Assembly: GCF_014274465.1 (NCBI RefSeq)
Contig: NZ_CP060394.1
Location: forward strand, 5,518,001-5,582,000
DNA: 64,000 nt
Source: Alloacidobacterium dinghuense
GTDB lineage: Bacteria > Acidobacteriota > Terriglobia > Terriglobales > Acidobacteriaceae
Direction of reading: 5' to 3'
Both the position numbers and the translations under genes were made by a program. This document shows positions 1 to 9,139 of the stretch, piece by piece. Under the pieces are notes generated by a model. That model saw nothing but the letters and a program-made list of their open reading frames with translations, ran no database searches and had not been told where the DNA came from. The first letter of the stretch is position 1, and each line of letters opens with the position of its first letter.

Positions 1-112
1 GAAATCCGACTTCCACTGCAACGTACCGCGCCGTGCTGAATTCGCTCAGCGATCCATAGAGCGGCTCATACATCGAGCCGGCGATCAACGCAACCCGTAC
101 CCTTCGCGACAC
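1..112 (-). CDS. Start of a solute-binding-like protein (partial, runs off the window)
   Basis: The minus strand opens with a GTG codon at 112, preceded at normal distance by AGAGGT, and stays open to the window edge for 37 codons. The peptide begins VSRRVRVALIAGSMYEPLY and continues as a beta-alpha-like start. This resembles the N-terminus of family-1 extracellular solute-binding proteins for sugars, though without an obvious signal peptide. Divergence from the alpha-L-fucosidase would fit a sugar-utilisation locus. The fragment is too short for a firm family call, and a LacI-type or other periplasmic-binding-fold protein is equally possible. Confidence 0.45.
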   Translation of the reverse strand, partial: MSRRVRVALIAGSMYEPLYGSLSEFSTARYVAVEVGF

Positions 113-304
113 GAATCTACCTCTGCCCAGGAATCAAGGACAGGGGGATTATATGAATAAGCGCTCAAATGTTTCAACTGTGCGTCGAATCTGCGCTAGG
201 GGATTTTCGTTGTGGCGTCATAATCAATTCCATTAATACGCCGATTCTTGAGTGCGAGCATTAGCTTGACAAGAAAATCGACGGCACATTAGGGTGTACA
301 CGAC

Positions 305-1663
305 ATGAGCGCTCAAATCTGGAATCGCCGCCAGTTGCTAAAGACCGCGTTAGCTGCGTCCTCGCTTCCTTTGGTACCGAACTTTGCGTTTGCAGCAACC
401 GAGGAAGACGAGCGCACCGCCTGGTATCGCAATGCGAAATTCGGCATGTTCATCCATTGGGGACCGTACTCGCTCGCGAGCGTCGAGGCCTCATGGCCGA
501 TTATGCGGCCTACACCCGGCGGCATCAGCGAGGCCGATTACCGAGCCCTCCCGCAACGCTTTAGCCCGACAAAATTTGATCCGGACGCATTCGTTGACCT
601 CGCGCGGACTGCAGGCCAGGAGTACATGGTTTTTACGACCAAGCACCACGATGGCTTCTGCATGTTCGATTCGTCATACACGGACTACAAGATCACAAAC
701 GCGCCGTACGGCAAAGACATTGTGAAGATGCTCGCAGAGGCCGCAGACAAAAGGAACATGCACCTCGGTTTCTACTACTCTCCACCTGATATGCACCATC
801 CCGACTTCCGCGACACTTCAAAGCTTGCGCGTGACAATTGGAACGGCGAGCCGCAGCGTTCGGAGTGGCCCATTTATCTCAACTACATGCAGTTGCAGCT
901 ATCTGAGCTGCTGACCAGGTATGGTCCGGTTGCCTTGATCTGGTTCGATGGTTTGAATCACCAGGAAAAATACGATGGCGAGCGCTTTATCAAGCTGATT
1001 CGAAGCCTGCAGCCTGCAACGCTGGTCAATGACCGCATCGGCGTTCCCGGCGATTATGTAACCCCTGAGCAATTCATTCCCAAAGCGATTCCAACCAAAG
1101 ATGTCCACTTTTCTGCCGTGGATCAAAACGTCCAGAAGGAATTGAAGGCAGGCATTCCCAAGCCAGAAGACTTTCAATTATGGGAAACCTGTATGACCAT
1201 CAACAATACCTGGGCTTACAACATGCACGATCACGATTACAAATCGGCTCAGTTTCTCATTCGAGGCTTGGTGGAGGTCGCGAGCCGCGGCGGCAATTTC
1301 CTGCTCAACGTCGGCCCGCAGCCCGATGGAGTCATTCAACCCGAGTTTCAGGAACGGCTCCGCGCGATCGGCGACTGGCTTGCCATCAATGGAGAAGCCA
1401 TCTACGGAACGACATACGGGCCCATTCAGGGCAACCCTGCGATTCGCACGACAGTCAAGCGTGAGACCGTTTTTGTCCATATCTTCGATTGGCCAGCATC
1501 GACGTTAGAGCTAAAAGGGTTCGAGCCAAAGGTGATTTCGGCGCACATGCTCGCAACCGGGCAATCGTTGAAATTCAACCAGTCAGAGCAGAAGATCGAG
1601 ATCGAGGTGCCCTCAACTGCTCCCGATCCGAATGCGACGGTCGTGGCGCTAAGAACTTTGTAA
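305..1663 (+). CDS. Alpha-L-fucosidase, GH29 family, Tat-exported
   Basis: Predicted retaining glycosidase that removes alpha-L-fucose from the ends of oligosaccharides outside the cytoplasm. The 452-residue protein starts with a twin-arginine signal (NRRQLLK, then a hydrophobic stretch and an Ala-rich cleavage site near residue 30). The GH29 barrel follows: WYRNAKFGMFIHWG near residues 39-52, the KHHDGFCMFDS block, and WFDG near 213-216, whose Asp is the family nucleophile. The region after about residue 360 fits the C-terminal beta domain. The Gfo/Idh/MocA oxidoreductase downstream also carries a Tat signal, so both probably belong to periplasmic sugar processing. Family assignment is clear; specificity for fucose is inferred from the family. 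Confidence 0.93.
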   Translation: MSAQIWNRRQLLKTALAASSLPLVPNFAFAATEEDERTAWYRNAKFGMFIHWGPYSLASVEASWPIMRPTPGGISEADYRALPQRFSPTKFDPDAFVDLARTAGQEYMVFTTKHHDGFCMFDSSYTDYKITNAPYGKDIVKMLAEAADKRNMHLGFYYSPPDMHHPDFRDTSKLARDNWNGEPQRSEWPIYLNYMQLQLSELLTRYGPVALIWFDGLNHQEKYDGERFIKLIRSLQPATLVNDRIGVPGDYVTPEQFIPKAIPTKDVHFSAVDQNVQKELKAGIPKPEDFQLWETCMTINNTWAYNMHDHDYKSAQFLIRGLVEVASRGGNFLLNVGPQPDGVIQPEFQERLRAIGDWLAINGEAIYGTTYGPIQGNPAIRTTVKRETVFVHIFDWPASTLELKGFEPKVISAHMLATGQSLKFNQSEQKIEIEVPSTAPDPNATVVALRTL

Positions 1664-1863
1664 AGCATCCAAAAGTAACGGGAGCGCTCGGAGCGGTATC
1701 GGCTCTTTGTCTACTTCCGCATGCACTTTGCGACTCCTCGACAGCATCATTGCACCCTGAGCCTGTCCTATTCGTAACCGTGAGTTCCATTTTGGTACGT
1801 GCTTAATCTATGCTCCGTAACTATCTTTTATATAGTGATCTTCGGGTCCAGAAGAGGGTGTAG

Positions 1864-3183
1864 ATGACGGAGTTTTCGCGCAGGAAGTTTCTGCAGGTTG
1901 GAAGTGGGGCTGCGGTCGGGTCAATGGTTTCGGGGAAGCAAATGGCGCTTTCGCAGGAGCACGTAGCAAGGGGACAGGCTTCGAGTGACGGCGATCGTGT
2001 TCGCTTTGCCAGCATTGGCATTGGAATTCAAGGCTCGACGCTTCTGCGTAGCGCCGTGACTTTACCTCAAGCCGAATGTGTAGCCGCATGCGATCTCTAC
2101 GATGGACGACACACGCTGGCGCGCGAGATTGCTGGACCCGCTGTCAAGACGATGCGCCGCTATCAGGAGATTCTCGACGATAAAAATATCGAATGCGTCA
2201 TCGTCGCCGTCCCTGACCATTGGCACAAGAAGATCACGGTTGACGCTTTGAGCGCGGGAAAAGATGTCTATGTCGAGAAGCCCATGTCGCACTCGATTGC
2301 CGAGGGCGAGGAGATGATCCGCGCAGTAAAGCAGTCCAAAAATTTTGTGCAAGTCGGCTCGCAACGTGTCAGCTCGTTGCTTTTTGGCAAGGCCAAAGAA
2401 CTCTATGACGGCGGCGCAATTGGCCAGTTGACACAGGTGGAGCTGCAGCTGGGACGCAACTCACCGAGCGGAGCATGGCAGTACCCCTGGCCTTCCGATG
2501 TTTCTCCCCAGACTCTCGACTGGGACACGTGGCTCGATAGCGTGCCAAAGCGCCCATTTGATCCGGAGACGTTTGCGCGCTGGCGTCGTCTGCGCGAATT
2601 CGGAACAGGCATGGCTGGCGACTTGATGGTGCACCTGTTGAGTGGAACGCAGTTTACGGCCAGCATCAATGCGATTCCCGACAAGGCGTTGTCTGTGGGG
2701 GGCATCTTTCGCTGGAAGGATGGGCGCAACATGCCCGATCTGCAGGTGACTACGTTCACCTATGGACAGATCCCCGTTACAGTCCGCTTGACCCTGCAGA
2801 CGGAAACGCCTGAAGTCACCCGCTTGATGGGGCAGAAGGGCATTATTGAACTCTCAAACAGTTCGCTGACGTTTATTCCGCAGTCGGGCCTCGACACTTC
2901 ACCGAGTTATGGGCTGAATGGATTTCCTGCGGCAATGCGCGCAGCGTATGAGAAACAGTGGCACACCGAGCATGACGCAGAATTGGAAAAATACGCCCTG
3001 CCCGATATAACCATGTGGCGCGGTCCTTCATGGGATGATGTCAAGCCTCATCTCACGAACTTCTTTGACGCCGTGCGGACACGCAAACCTGTTGTAGAGG
3101 ATGTTGTCTTTGGACATCACGCCGCTGCAGCATGCCACATGGCCAATACTTCGTATTTCGAAGGAAAAGTGATTACTGCGTAG
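1864..3183 (+). CDS. Gfo/Idh/MocA family oxidoreductase, Tat-exported
   Basis: NAD(P)-dependent sugar or inositol dehydrogenase-type protein of 439 residues. The N-terminus carries a Tat signal (SRRKFLQVGSGAAVG). A Rossmann nucleotide-binding strand follows (FASIGIGIQG, about residues 42-51), then the family EKP motif near residues 138-140 in VEKPMSHSIAEG, and the C-terminal alpha/beta substrate domain. GAGGG lies just upstream of the ATG. Tat export is typical when the cofactor is bound before translocation. It lies 200 bp after the fucosidase on the same strand. The gap shows no terminator, so co-expression is plausible but unproven. The substrate cannot be read from the sequence. Confidence 0.9.
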   Translation: MTEFSRRKFLQVGSGAAVGSMVSGKQMALSQEHVARGQASSDGDRVRFASIGIGIQGSTLLRSAVTLPQAECVAACDLYDGRHTLAREIAGPAVKTMRRYQEILDDKNIECVIVAVPDHWHKKITVDALSAGKDVYVEKPMSHSIAEGEEMIRAVKQSKNFVQVGSQRVSSLLFGKAKELYDGGAIGQLTQVELQLGRNSPSGAWQYPWPSDVSPQTLDWDTWLDSVPKRPFDPETFARWRRLREFGTGMAGDLMVHLLSGTQFTASINAIPDKALSVGGIFRWKDGRNMPDLQVTTFTYGQIPVTVRLTLQTETPEVTRLMGQKGIIELSNSSLTFIPQSGLDTSPSYGLNGFPAAMRAAYEKQWHTEHDAELEKYALPDITMWRGPSWDDVKPHLTNFFDAVRTRKPVVEDVVFGHHAAAACHMANTSYFEGKVITA

Positions 3184-3478
3184 GGCCCGGAATCTCGATC
3201 GTAATTGCCAGGGCTGCTTGATACTGCGGATGGGTTCTGACGAAGTCCGCGACGAAAGAACACTGCGGGATCACTCTGAGGCCATGCTCGATCGCATATT
3301 CGAGGGCAACTCTAGCCAGGGCCGTACCAATTCCACGCCCATTCAGGGAAGATGGAACTTCGGTGTGGGTGAATGTAATGACATTTTCGCTGACACGATA
3401 GTTCAGGAACGCAGTTCTTGCGCTGACATCTACTTCGAAACGATGCTTAAGTGTGTTGTTGCGAATGGCTAGTTTCAT
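3173..3478 (-). CDS. Small GNAT-like N-acetyltransferase (YjdJ/NATD1 type)
   Basis: A single-domain 101-residue protein matching the short GNAT family (PF14542). It shows the strand pattern FEVDVSARTAFLNYRV, the acetyl-CoA loop in LNGRGIGTALARVALEYA, and the conserved Cys-Ser-Phe-Val segment followed by a Pro-Gln-Tyr near the end. The ATG at 3478 (MKLAIRNN) fits the family start better than the one four codons upstream. The last 11 bases overlap the end of the oxidoreductase on the other strand, so the two genes converge with no spacer. The substrate is unknown for this family in bacteria. Confidence 0.82.
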   Translation of the reverse strand: MKLAIRNNTLKHRFEVDVSARTAFLNYRVSENVITFTHTEVPSSLNGRGIGTALARVALEYAIEHGLRVIPQCSFVADFVRTHPQYQAALAITIEIPGPTQ

Positions 3479-3567
3479 ACTTCTGATCAAAGCATATCGT
3501 TACGTTGGCCCCATTTGCGATTCGAAACACACTAGCGAACGCAGAGGGAGGGCCATGAAGCTGCCTG

Positions 3568-4644
3568 CTACTGGCCCTGACTGTCCTCAGTCGAACCGAT
3601 GGCGTAATAGCCTTTGCGGGTCTGCACCTTCAGGCCATCGCCTTTGCAGGAAACATCCAGCTTGCGATAGCTGCCGTCGAGTTTGTTGTTGGTCGGCGTG
3701 TAGCTGGCGAGGTACTGTGTCCGCAGTTCGTCTTCAATCTGCTGAAAGGCCGCTTCCATTTTCTTGCCGTTGTTGCCGACGTCGATCATGCGTCCACCGG
3801 TTTCGTCGGCCATCTTTTTCATTGCCGATGCGCCGGTGTATCCGAGGCTCAGGCCGTATCCGTAGCCGGAGTAGAAGCCGCGGTCGGCGATGAGCAGAAC
3901 GTAGATGATCGCGTTGGCCTTTTGGGCAGCTTCAATGGCATCGGTGATTTTGTGCGTGCTTCCCTGGTCTTCACCGTCGGTTAGCAGGATGAAAGCCTTG
4001 CGCCCCGTCTCCGTGCGCATCTTGTCGTTCGAGGCTTCATAGACCGCGTCGTAAAGCAGTGTGCCCTTCGGCGCGCCCTGCACTGGCACTGGTCCCTGGC
4101 CGATTCCAGGCACACCTCCGCCACCGCCGCCAACGTTGATTTGCGCTTCATCCATGCCGCGCTCGATCAGTCGCGGGTTGCTGGTGAAATCCTGCAACAG
4201 GCTCACCTGCACGTCGAAAGAGACAAGGAAAGCCTCGTCTTTCGACCGCAGGATGCGCTTTACGAAGGCGCTTCCTGTCTGCTGTTCCATAGGCAAAACA
4301 TTCTGCTGGCTGCCGCTGGTATCGAGCATGATGCCAAGGGTCAGGGGCAGATCGGTTTCAGCGTTGAAGTTCTTGATCTTCTGCGGCTCTTTGTCTTCGA
4401 CGATGCTGCAATCATCTTTCGTCAGATTGGGAATGAGTGCACCACGCTTATCGTGGACTGTGAAGTAGAGACTGACGAGATTGACGTTGACCTTCAGAGT
4501 CGTAACCGGGTTGTTTTCTCGAGCAGTTGTGTCGGGCGCAGTGCTGACAGGGGAGGCGTCAGGAGATGGCGCTTCTTGGGCTGAAAGTGCAAGCGAAGTG
4601 ACGGCGATCAGCAGCAGAACGAGAAGTGATGGGTGAAGGCGCAT
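3568..4644 (-). CDS. Secreted VWFA-related domain protein
   Basis: A 358-residue exported protein: signal peptide to about residue 23, a Pro/Ala/Thr-rich spacer, a beta segment (LVSLYFTVHDKRG), then a von Willebrand A fold. The metal-binding MIDAS motif is intact, DTSGS at about residues 108-112, and the VWA strand LLTDGEDQGS follows. A Gly-rich loop (six consecutive Gly) sits inside the VWA domain. The arrangement matches the 'VWFA-related' proteins that are numerous in Acidobacteriota. It is divergent from a paralogue beginning at 4874, with a 229-bp shared upstream region. An alternative start lies six codons earlier at 4662; neither has a strong ribosome-binding site. Ligand unknown. Confidence 0.88.
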   Translation of the reverse strand: MRLHPSLLVLLLIAVTSLALSAQEAPSPDASPVSTAPDTTARENNPVTTLKVNVNLVSLYFTVHDKRGALIPNLTKDDCSIVEDKEPQKIKNFNAETDLPLTLGIMLDTSGSQQNVLPMEQQTGSAFVKRILRSKDEAFLVSFDVQVSLLQDFTSNPRLIERGMDEAQINVGGGGGGVPGIGQGPVPVQGAPKGTLLYDAVYEASNDKMRTETGRKAFILLTDGEDQGSTHKITDAIEAAQKANAIIYVLLIADRGFYSGYGYGLSLGYTGASAMKKMADETGGRMIDVGNNGKKMEAAFQQIEDELRTQYLASYTPTNNKLDGSYRKLDVSCKGDGLKVQTRKGYYAIGSTEDSQGQ

Positions 4645-4873
4645 GTCTGATGTTCCAGTCATTGGACGAAGAATCGATGCTAAATGTCAATCCGCGTAGC
4701 CCAGATATACCCTTGGTTTGTATCTGTTAGTCTTAGGGTAGCTCCGATTCATGTTCCGTGATCAATGAATCTGATTACGAAATGGGGGTTTGGAGCATCT
4801 AAATGCCGTGTATTCATACTGCCGCTCGCGCCAGACGGCAGGTTGACGTACTAAGTTGGCGGGGGTCTTTTAA

Positions 4874-6163
4874 GTGATGCAAGGTGCCTTGGCAGTAGCG
4901 CTGGCCTTTTTTATGCTGGGGGGATTCCAGCAGCAACAGCAGAGCATTCCGGATGCTCCAGCGCCGCAAGCTGCCGGTGATCTTTCCGGCCTGAGAAATC
5001 AAGTAGCGCCGGGCAAGGCAACTAGCCCGGATGCCGTTCAGGCAACGCCTCCACCTACCGCGCCGCCGCCGTCACAGACATCGTCTTCGTCGGATGCTCA
5101 GCCCACGCCGCAGCAGGACAATACGCCGCAGCAGGAGTCACCTGAGATTCCGAAGGCGGGTGATTCGGGGGCCTTCCTCATTCGTACGGGGATCACCTAT
5201 GTCGATGTGCCCGTGACCGTGCGTGATAAGAAGCATCAGCTTGTGGCTGGTCTGACCTGGCGGCAATTCAAGATATTTGAAGACGGTGTGCGGCAACGGA
5301 TTGCGTTTTTCTCTGTAGATCCGCGACCGATATCGACTGCTTTTGTCATCGACCAGAGCCTGCCTTCCGATGTGATGGCCAAGGTGAACCAGAGCCTGTC
5401 AGCGGTTACCGGAGCCTTCACTCCAGCCGACACGGTGGCAATTTTCGCCTACAACAGCGGGACAAGCATGGTGTCGGATTTCACTGGCGCACAGGGTGCC
5501 CGGCTGCCGGCAGCTTTCGAGAAGGCAAAATCCTCTGGACGGGATATGGGTGTGGTTTCACCGGGCGGTCCTCTGGATAACGGGATGACGATCAACGGTA
5601 AGCAAGTGGATCCGAATCTCTCTCCCCAGCGTGGCAACGCGGGCTTCATCGTGATTCCTAAGGAAATTCATCCGCTGAACGACGCGATTCTCGCCGCAGC
5701 CAAGGTACTGGCGCAACAGCCAAAAGAACGCCGCAAAGTGCTCTATGTCATCAGCGATGGCAAGGAGTCAGGCAGCAAAGCTTCCTACAAGGAAGTAGTT
5801 CGCTATCTGCTCACGAATAATATTTCGGTCTACGGTACGCTGGTAGGTGACTCGGCAATGTGGGGAGTCGGCTATCTGGACAAATGGCATATCCCGCTGT
5901 TGCCCACGATGCGTGACAACATCATGCCGAAATACGCGCTGGCCACCGGCGGCGCGCTGGAATCGCAATTCTCTGAGAACGGCATCCAGACGAGTTTCGC
6001 CAAGATTACCGATTCAGTGCGTTCTGCATATACGCTCGGCTATTACACACGGGCCGGCGTCATGAGCGATCGATTCCACAAAATCACAGTGAATGTCGAA
6101 GTCCCGAACCTTGAAGTGACGGCGAAAGACGGGTACTATCCGTCCGCCTCCATGCGGCAATGA
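4874..6163 (+). CDS. Secreted VWFA-related domain protein with degenerate MIDAS
   Basis: A 429-residue paralogue of the divergent neighbour. A short hydrophobic N-terminus (ALAVALAFFMLGG) serves as signal sequence, followed by a Pro/Gln/Ser-rich linker to about residue 95. The VWA region starts with ITYVDVPVTVRDKKHQ, and the strand VLYVISDGKES is near residue 292. The metal site reads DQSLP near residue 160 instead of DxSxS, so the last coordinating Ser is replaced by Pro. The C-terminus (YTLGYYTRAG, KDGYYP) matches the shared tail of this family. The stop overlaps the start of the transporter gene (ATGATGA), indicating translational coupling. Confidence 0.87.
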   Translation: MMQGALAVALAFFMLGGFQQQQQSIPDAPAPQAAGDLSGLRNQVAPGKATSPDAVQATPPPTAPPPSQTSSSSDAQPTPQQDNTPQQESPEIPKAGDSGAFLIRTGITYVDVPVTVRDKKHQLVAGLTWRQFKIFEDGVRQRIAFFSVDPRPISTAFVIDQSLPSDVMAKVNQSLSAVTGAFTPADTVAIFAYNSGTSMVSDFTGAQGARLPAAFEKAKSSGRDMGVVSPGGPLDNGMTINGKQVDPNLSPQRGNAGFIVIPKEIHPLNDAILAAAKVLAQQPKERRKVLYVISDGKESGSKASYKEVVRYLLTNNISVYGTLVGDSAMWGVGYLDKWHIPLLPTMRDNIMPKYALATGGALESQFSENGIQTSFAKITDSVRSAYTLGYYTRAGVMSDRFHKITVNVEVPNLEVTAKDGYYPSASMRQ

Positions 6164-7020
6164 TGACTGGGGGCGGAGAGGCTTCCGCCCTGGCATTGTT
6201 GGCAGCTGTCGTGTGGGGTACCTCGGACTTTTGCGGCGGTATCGTCACCCGTCGTACAACTCCTGCAATTGTCCTGATGATTGCCCACGGACTTGGCCTG
6301 CTGGCATTGCTGGCGGCCTTGGCTATACATCCCAGCGGTTTGCCCACACGGCATACTGTGGTTTTTGGATTAATCGCCGGTCTGGCTGGCGGCGTCGGTC
6401 TGCTGGCGCTCTACCGCGGACTTTCGCTCGGCTCAATGGGGCTGGTAGCGGCTCTGTCAGGCGTCTTGGCGGCTGCTGTTCCTGTTCTCGTGTCATTCTT
6501 TACCGAGGCCCGTCCTTCCCTGCTCAAACTGGCTGGATTCGCCGTGGCCGGGGTCGCCATCTGGCTGATTGCCTATGCGCCTGGAACCGAAGCACATCCT
6601 CACGGGTTGGGGCTGGGTGTGCTTGCTGGCGTTTGTTTTGGGTTATTACTTCTATTTCTTCACATAGCTGGAAGAGACAGCGCGCTGTGGGCGCTTACCT
6701 TCTCTCGCGTCGGATCGGTCGGTTGTGCCCTGGCTTTGGGGATATGGACGTTCTTGCGTCGCCGCCCAAAAGTTTCAGGGGTAAGATGGGCCGCCATTAT
6801 TCCGCTCGCTGCGACGGCTGGCCTTCTGGACACCTCGGGAAACCTGCTTTACACCGTGTCTTCGCTCATGGGGCGGCTCGATGTAGCCGCTGTGCTCTCG
6901 TCGCTATATCCGGCAGGCACAATCTTGCTGGCGGTGTGGCTGTTGCGAGAACGGGCTACACGGAGCCAGAGCTTTGGTATGGCGCTGGCAATAGTTGCAG
7001 TCGTAATGATTTCAGCTTAG
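6160..7020 (+). CDS. EamA/DMT-superfamily transporter
   Basis: A 286-residue inner-membrane protein with about ten hydrophobic helices in two repeated halves, the layout of the drug/metabolite transporter (EamA) family. The first half begins ASALALLAAVVWGTSDFCGG; the second ends with the typical YPAGTILLAVWLLRERATRSQ followed by a final helix. The ATG overlaps the stop of the upstream VWA gene, so the two are translated from one transcript. Substrates of this family range from metabolites to drugs and cannot be predicted here. No unusual residues were seen. Confidence 0.88.
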   Translation: MMTGGGEASALALLAAVVWGTSDFCGGIVTRRTTPAIVLMIAHGLGLLALLAALAIHPSGLPTRHTVVFGLIAGLAGGVGLLALYRGLSLGSMGLVAALSGVLAAAVPVLVSFFTEARPSLLKLAGFAVAGVAIWLIAYAPGTEAHPHGLGLGVLAGVCFGLLLLFLHIAGRDSALWALTFSRVGSVGCALALGIWTFLRRRPKVSGVRWAAIIPLAATAGLLDTSGNLLYTVSSLMGRLDVAAVLSSLYPAGTILLAVWLLRERATRSQSFGMALAIVAVVMISA

Positions 7021-7157
7021 GCTTGCACTACGGCGAGACTTCAGGCAACTGCAAAGTGTCAACGGGCGCTACTGCCGTATCCGAAGTGGGACAACGCAAT
7101 TCCTGGTTCCCAATTCGTAACAGGTTAGCGCATAATCGACCTTCCCCCGGGGTGACA

Positions 7158-7397
7158 ATGCGGCTCTCATATGGTTACCATTACATAATGCTAAACGCTC
7201 AGACCCCGGAGCGAAGTCAGGTACTTGCGGCTCTGGAAAGGGACCTGGCAACCAAGAAAGATCAGCTGAACTTGCTGATTACGATGTTTCACGAATTGCC
7301 GCGGATGTCCCGCTCCTACATTGTGCCGGTTTTTCGTAGCACCCGCCGCGAAATTGCCACGCTGCGCCGTCAGATACGCAGCCTACGACGGTATTAG
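7158..7397 (+). CDS. Small basic helical protein of unknown function
   Basis: A 79-codon frame starting at an ATG with GGGGTG five bases upstream; a shorter start lies at 7188. The product is rich in Leu, Arg and Glu, contains ERSQVLAALERDLATKKDQ and ends with Arg-rich helices (STRREIATLRRQ, RSLRRY), compatible with a coiled coil. It lies 138 bp after the DMT transporter, and its last four bases overlap the end of the convergent regulator gene. No family was recognised. A much longer upstream extension in the same frame crosses the transporter gene and is not credible. Existence as a gene is likely but not certain. Confidence 0.45.
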   Translation: MRLSYGYHYIMLNAQTPERSQVLAALERDLATKKDQLNLLITMFHELPRMSRSYIVPVFRSTRREIATLRRQIRSLRRY

Positions 7398-9139
7398 GCC
7401 AGCCGTGCAGGCTGGTATTCAGAAAATTTCTTCATCTGGCTGATAAGATTGCGTTCCACCGACTTGCGCTCGTCAGGCCGCAGGTTCTCGCTTAAATCCA
7501 GCGCACGCTTCAACAACTCGTGCGCAGCATTGTCTGCGTCCCGCGTGGCAGCAGTGTCCGCAGCGAGGCGGAGAGCTTCTATGGCCTCTTTCCAGGAACC
7601 GGCGGCTTCATAGTGTTGCGCGAGTTCTAGGGCGATGCTCGCCTCACTTCCTGCAAACAGAGACTTAAGCCGTTCTGCCACCCTGCGATGGCGTTCAGCA
7701 CGGCGCGCCGCTGGCTGCCGTGTGTAGAGCGCCTCGCGGAAAAGTCCGTGTGCGAAGACGTAGAACGTGGAGCGGGTCCCATCTGGAAGCTCGTCTTGTC
7801 CGGCGGCATTCAGCAGCCGTGTCCGGCGGGCGAGCGAAGCATATTCATCTTCCAGATCCAGAACATCTTCCTTGAGTGCGGCGGCTGCAGTCCAGGCAGG
7901 GAAAATAGCCCCGACGATGCTGCCCGCCTCGAGCAGGCGGCGCTCCCTGTCGTTGAGTCGTCCCAATTGCAAGTCAATCATTCCCAGGAGACCGTCGGGA
8001 ATTCCCAGCTCGATCTCGGACAGAGGTATGGCGAAGTGCCATTTACCCGCCTTTGAGAGCAAAAGGCTTTGACTTTGCAGATGCTCGAAGGTTGCCGTCA
8101 TGAACAGCGGATTCCCCTCGGAATGCTGATGAACAAAACTGGCCAGGCCTCCGGGAAGGGAATTGCTGTTGAGCTGTTGCTGCAGGTAGTCAGAAACGGC
8201 TTTACGATTCAGCGGGCCGAGGACAATCTCGCAGCAAAGACGCCGCGTTGAGAGATCTTCTTTCAATCCTGGTAGCGGATGCTGTCCATCAATCTCTGCC
8301 GGTCGATAGCTGGCTAGGATCATCAGTTGCTGGCTGCCGCGCCGGCGCGCAAGGGCGGAAAGCAGGTCGAGTGTGGACGCGTCGGCCCAGTGCAGATCTT
8401 CGAGCACCAGCAAAAGCGGCTCGCCCTGTGCGAGAGTCTCCACGACTTCACAGATCTCCCCGAGCGCCGGTATCTTTGCTCCGTTTTCCGCATTCTTTCC
8501 GAACCATCCCGGCAGCTTCCGGCTGAGAAACTCGCTTGTTTTTTCGTTCTCATTGAGTTGGCTGAGTGCCTCACGCACCGGATAGAAGGGCTCTTTGCCG
8601 CCAAATCCCTCCACGCTCTGGCCTCGGACCATGCGGGCTCCGTCGTCGCTGCACGCGCGGGCGCAGAACGCATCGATGAGCGCTGTTTTCCCGCAACCGG
8701 CATCTCCAGTCAGGAAGATCAGCTTCCGATTTCCGTTAGTCGCATGTTCAAGATCGACGTCGAGTCTGGCGAGTTCGGAATCGCGCCCCACAATTCGTTG
8801 AACCGAACCGGAAGATTCCGGAGCCTGCTGCTTGATCGCTGTGACTTTGGCGACAAAGCGGTAACCGCGTTTGGGAACAGTCTGAATGTACTGCGGTTCG
8901 TCCGGGTCGTCGCCCAGCAATTTGCGCAATTCAAGAACATAGGTGCGAAGAACCTGGGGCTGCACAAACGTCTCCGGCCACAACGCATCGAGTAATTCAT
9001 CATGCGTGACCAGGCGCTTCGGATTCTCCACCAGGTAACGCAACACGGCGAAAGGCTTGGGCGCGAGCGGGACCTGCTTTCCGTCGCACCACAGACACTC
9101 GTTTGCTGCGTCAAGCTGGAAGCAACCAAACCGCTTCAT
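7394..9139 (-). CDS. Winged-helix (OmpR-type) regulator fused to an AAA ATPase module
   Basis: A 581-residue transcriptional regulator. Residues 1-97 form a Trans_reg_C winged helix (LAPKPFAVLRYLVENPKR, ending VPKRGYRFVAKV), here at the N-terminus as in CadC-like and SARP-like proteins. An ATPase of the AAA_16/STAND type follows: Walker A GDAGCGKT at 145-152 and Walker B LLLVLEDLHWAD near 241-252. The C-terminal third is helical with TPR-like character (LAQHYEAAGSWKEAIEALRLA). This architecture is common in Acidobacteriota and is usually activated by ligand or protein binding to the ATPase part. Targets are unknown; about 570 bp upstream of its start is gene-free. Confidence 0.88.
   Translation of the reverse strand: MKRFGCFQLDAANECLWCDGKQVPLAPKPFAVLRYLVENPKRLVTHDELLDALWPETFVQPQVLRTYVLELRKLLGDDPDEPQYIQTVPKRGYRFVAKVTAIKQQAPESSGSVQRIVGRDSELARLDVDLEHATNGNRKLIFLTGDAGCGKTALIDAFCARACSDDGARMVRGQSVEGFGGKEPFYPVREALSQLNENEKTSEFLSRKLPGWFGKNAENGAKIPALGEICEVVETLAQGEPLLLVLEDLHWADASTLDLLSALARRRGSQQLMILASYRPAEIDGQHPLPGLKEDLSTRRLCCEIVLGPLNRKAVSDYLQQQLNSNSLPGGLASFVHQHSEGNPLFMTATFEHLQSQSLLLSKAGKWHFAIPLSEIELGIPDGLLGMIDLQLGRLNDRERRLLEAGSIVGAIFPAWTAAAALKEDVLDLEDEYASLARRTRLLNAAGQDELPDGTRSTFYVFAHGLFREALYTRQPAARRAERHRRVAERLKSLFAGSEASIALELAQHYEAAGSWKEAIEALRLAADTAATRDADNAAHELLKRALDLSENLRPDERKSVERNLISQMKKFSEYQPARLA

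Noticed and set aside
6213-7397. A 394-codon frame overlapping the DMT transporter
   Set aside because: It lies in another frame of a clear transporter gene and its sequence is Arg/Trp/Ser-rich shadow. Only its last part, after 7158, has a start site and may be real.
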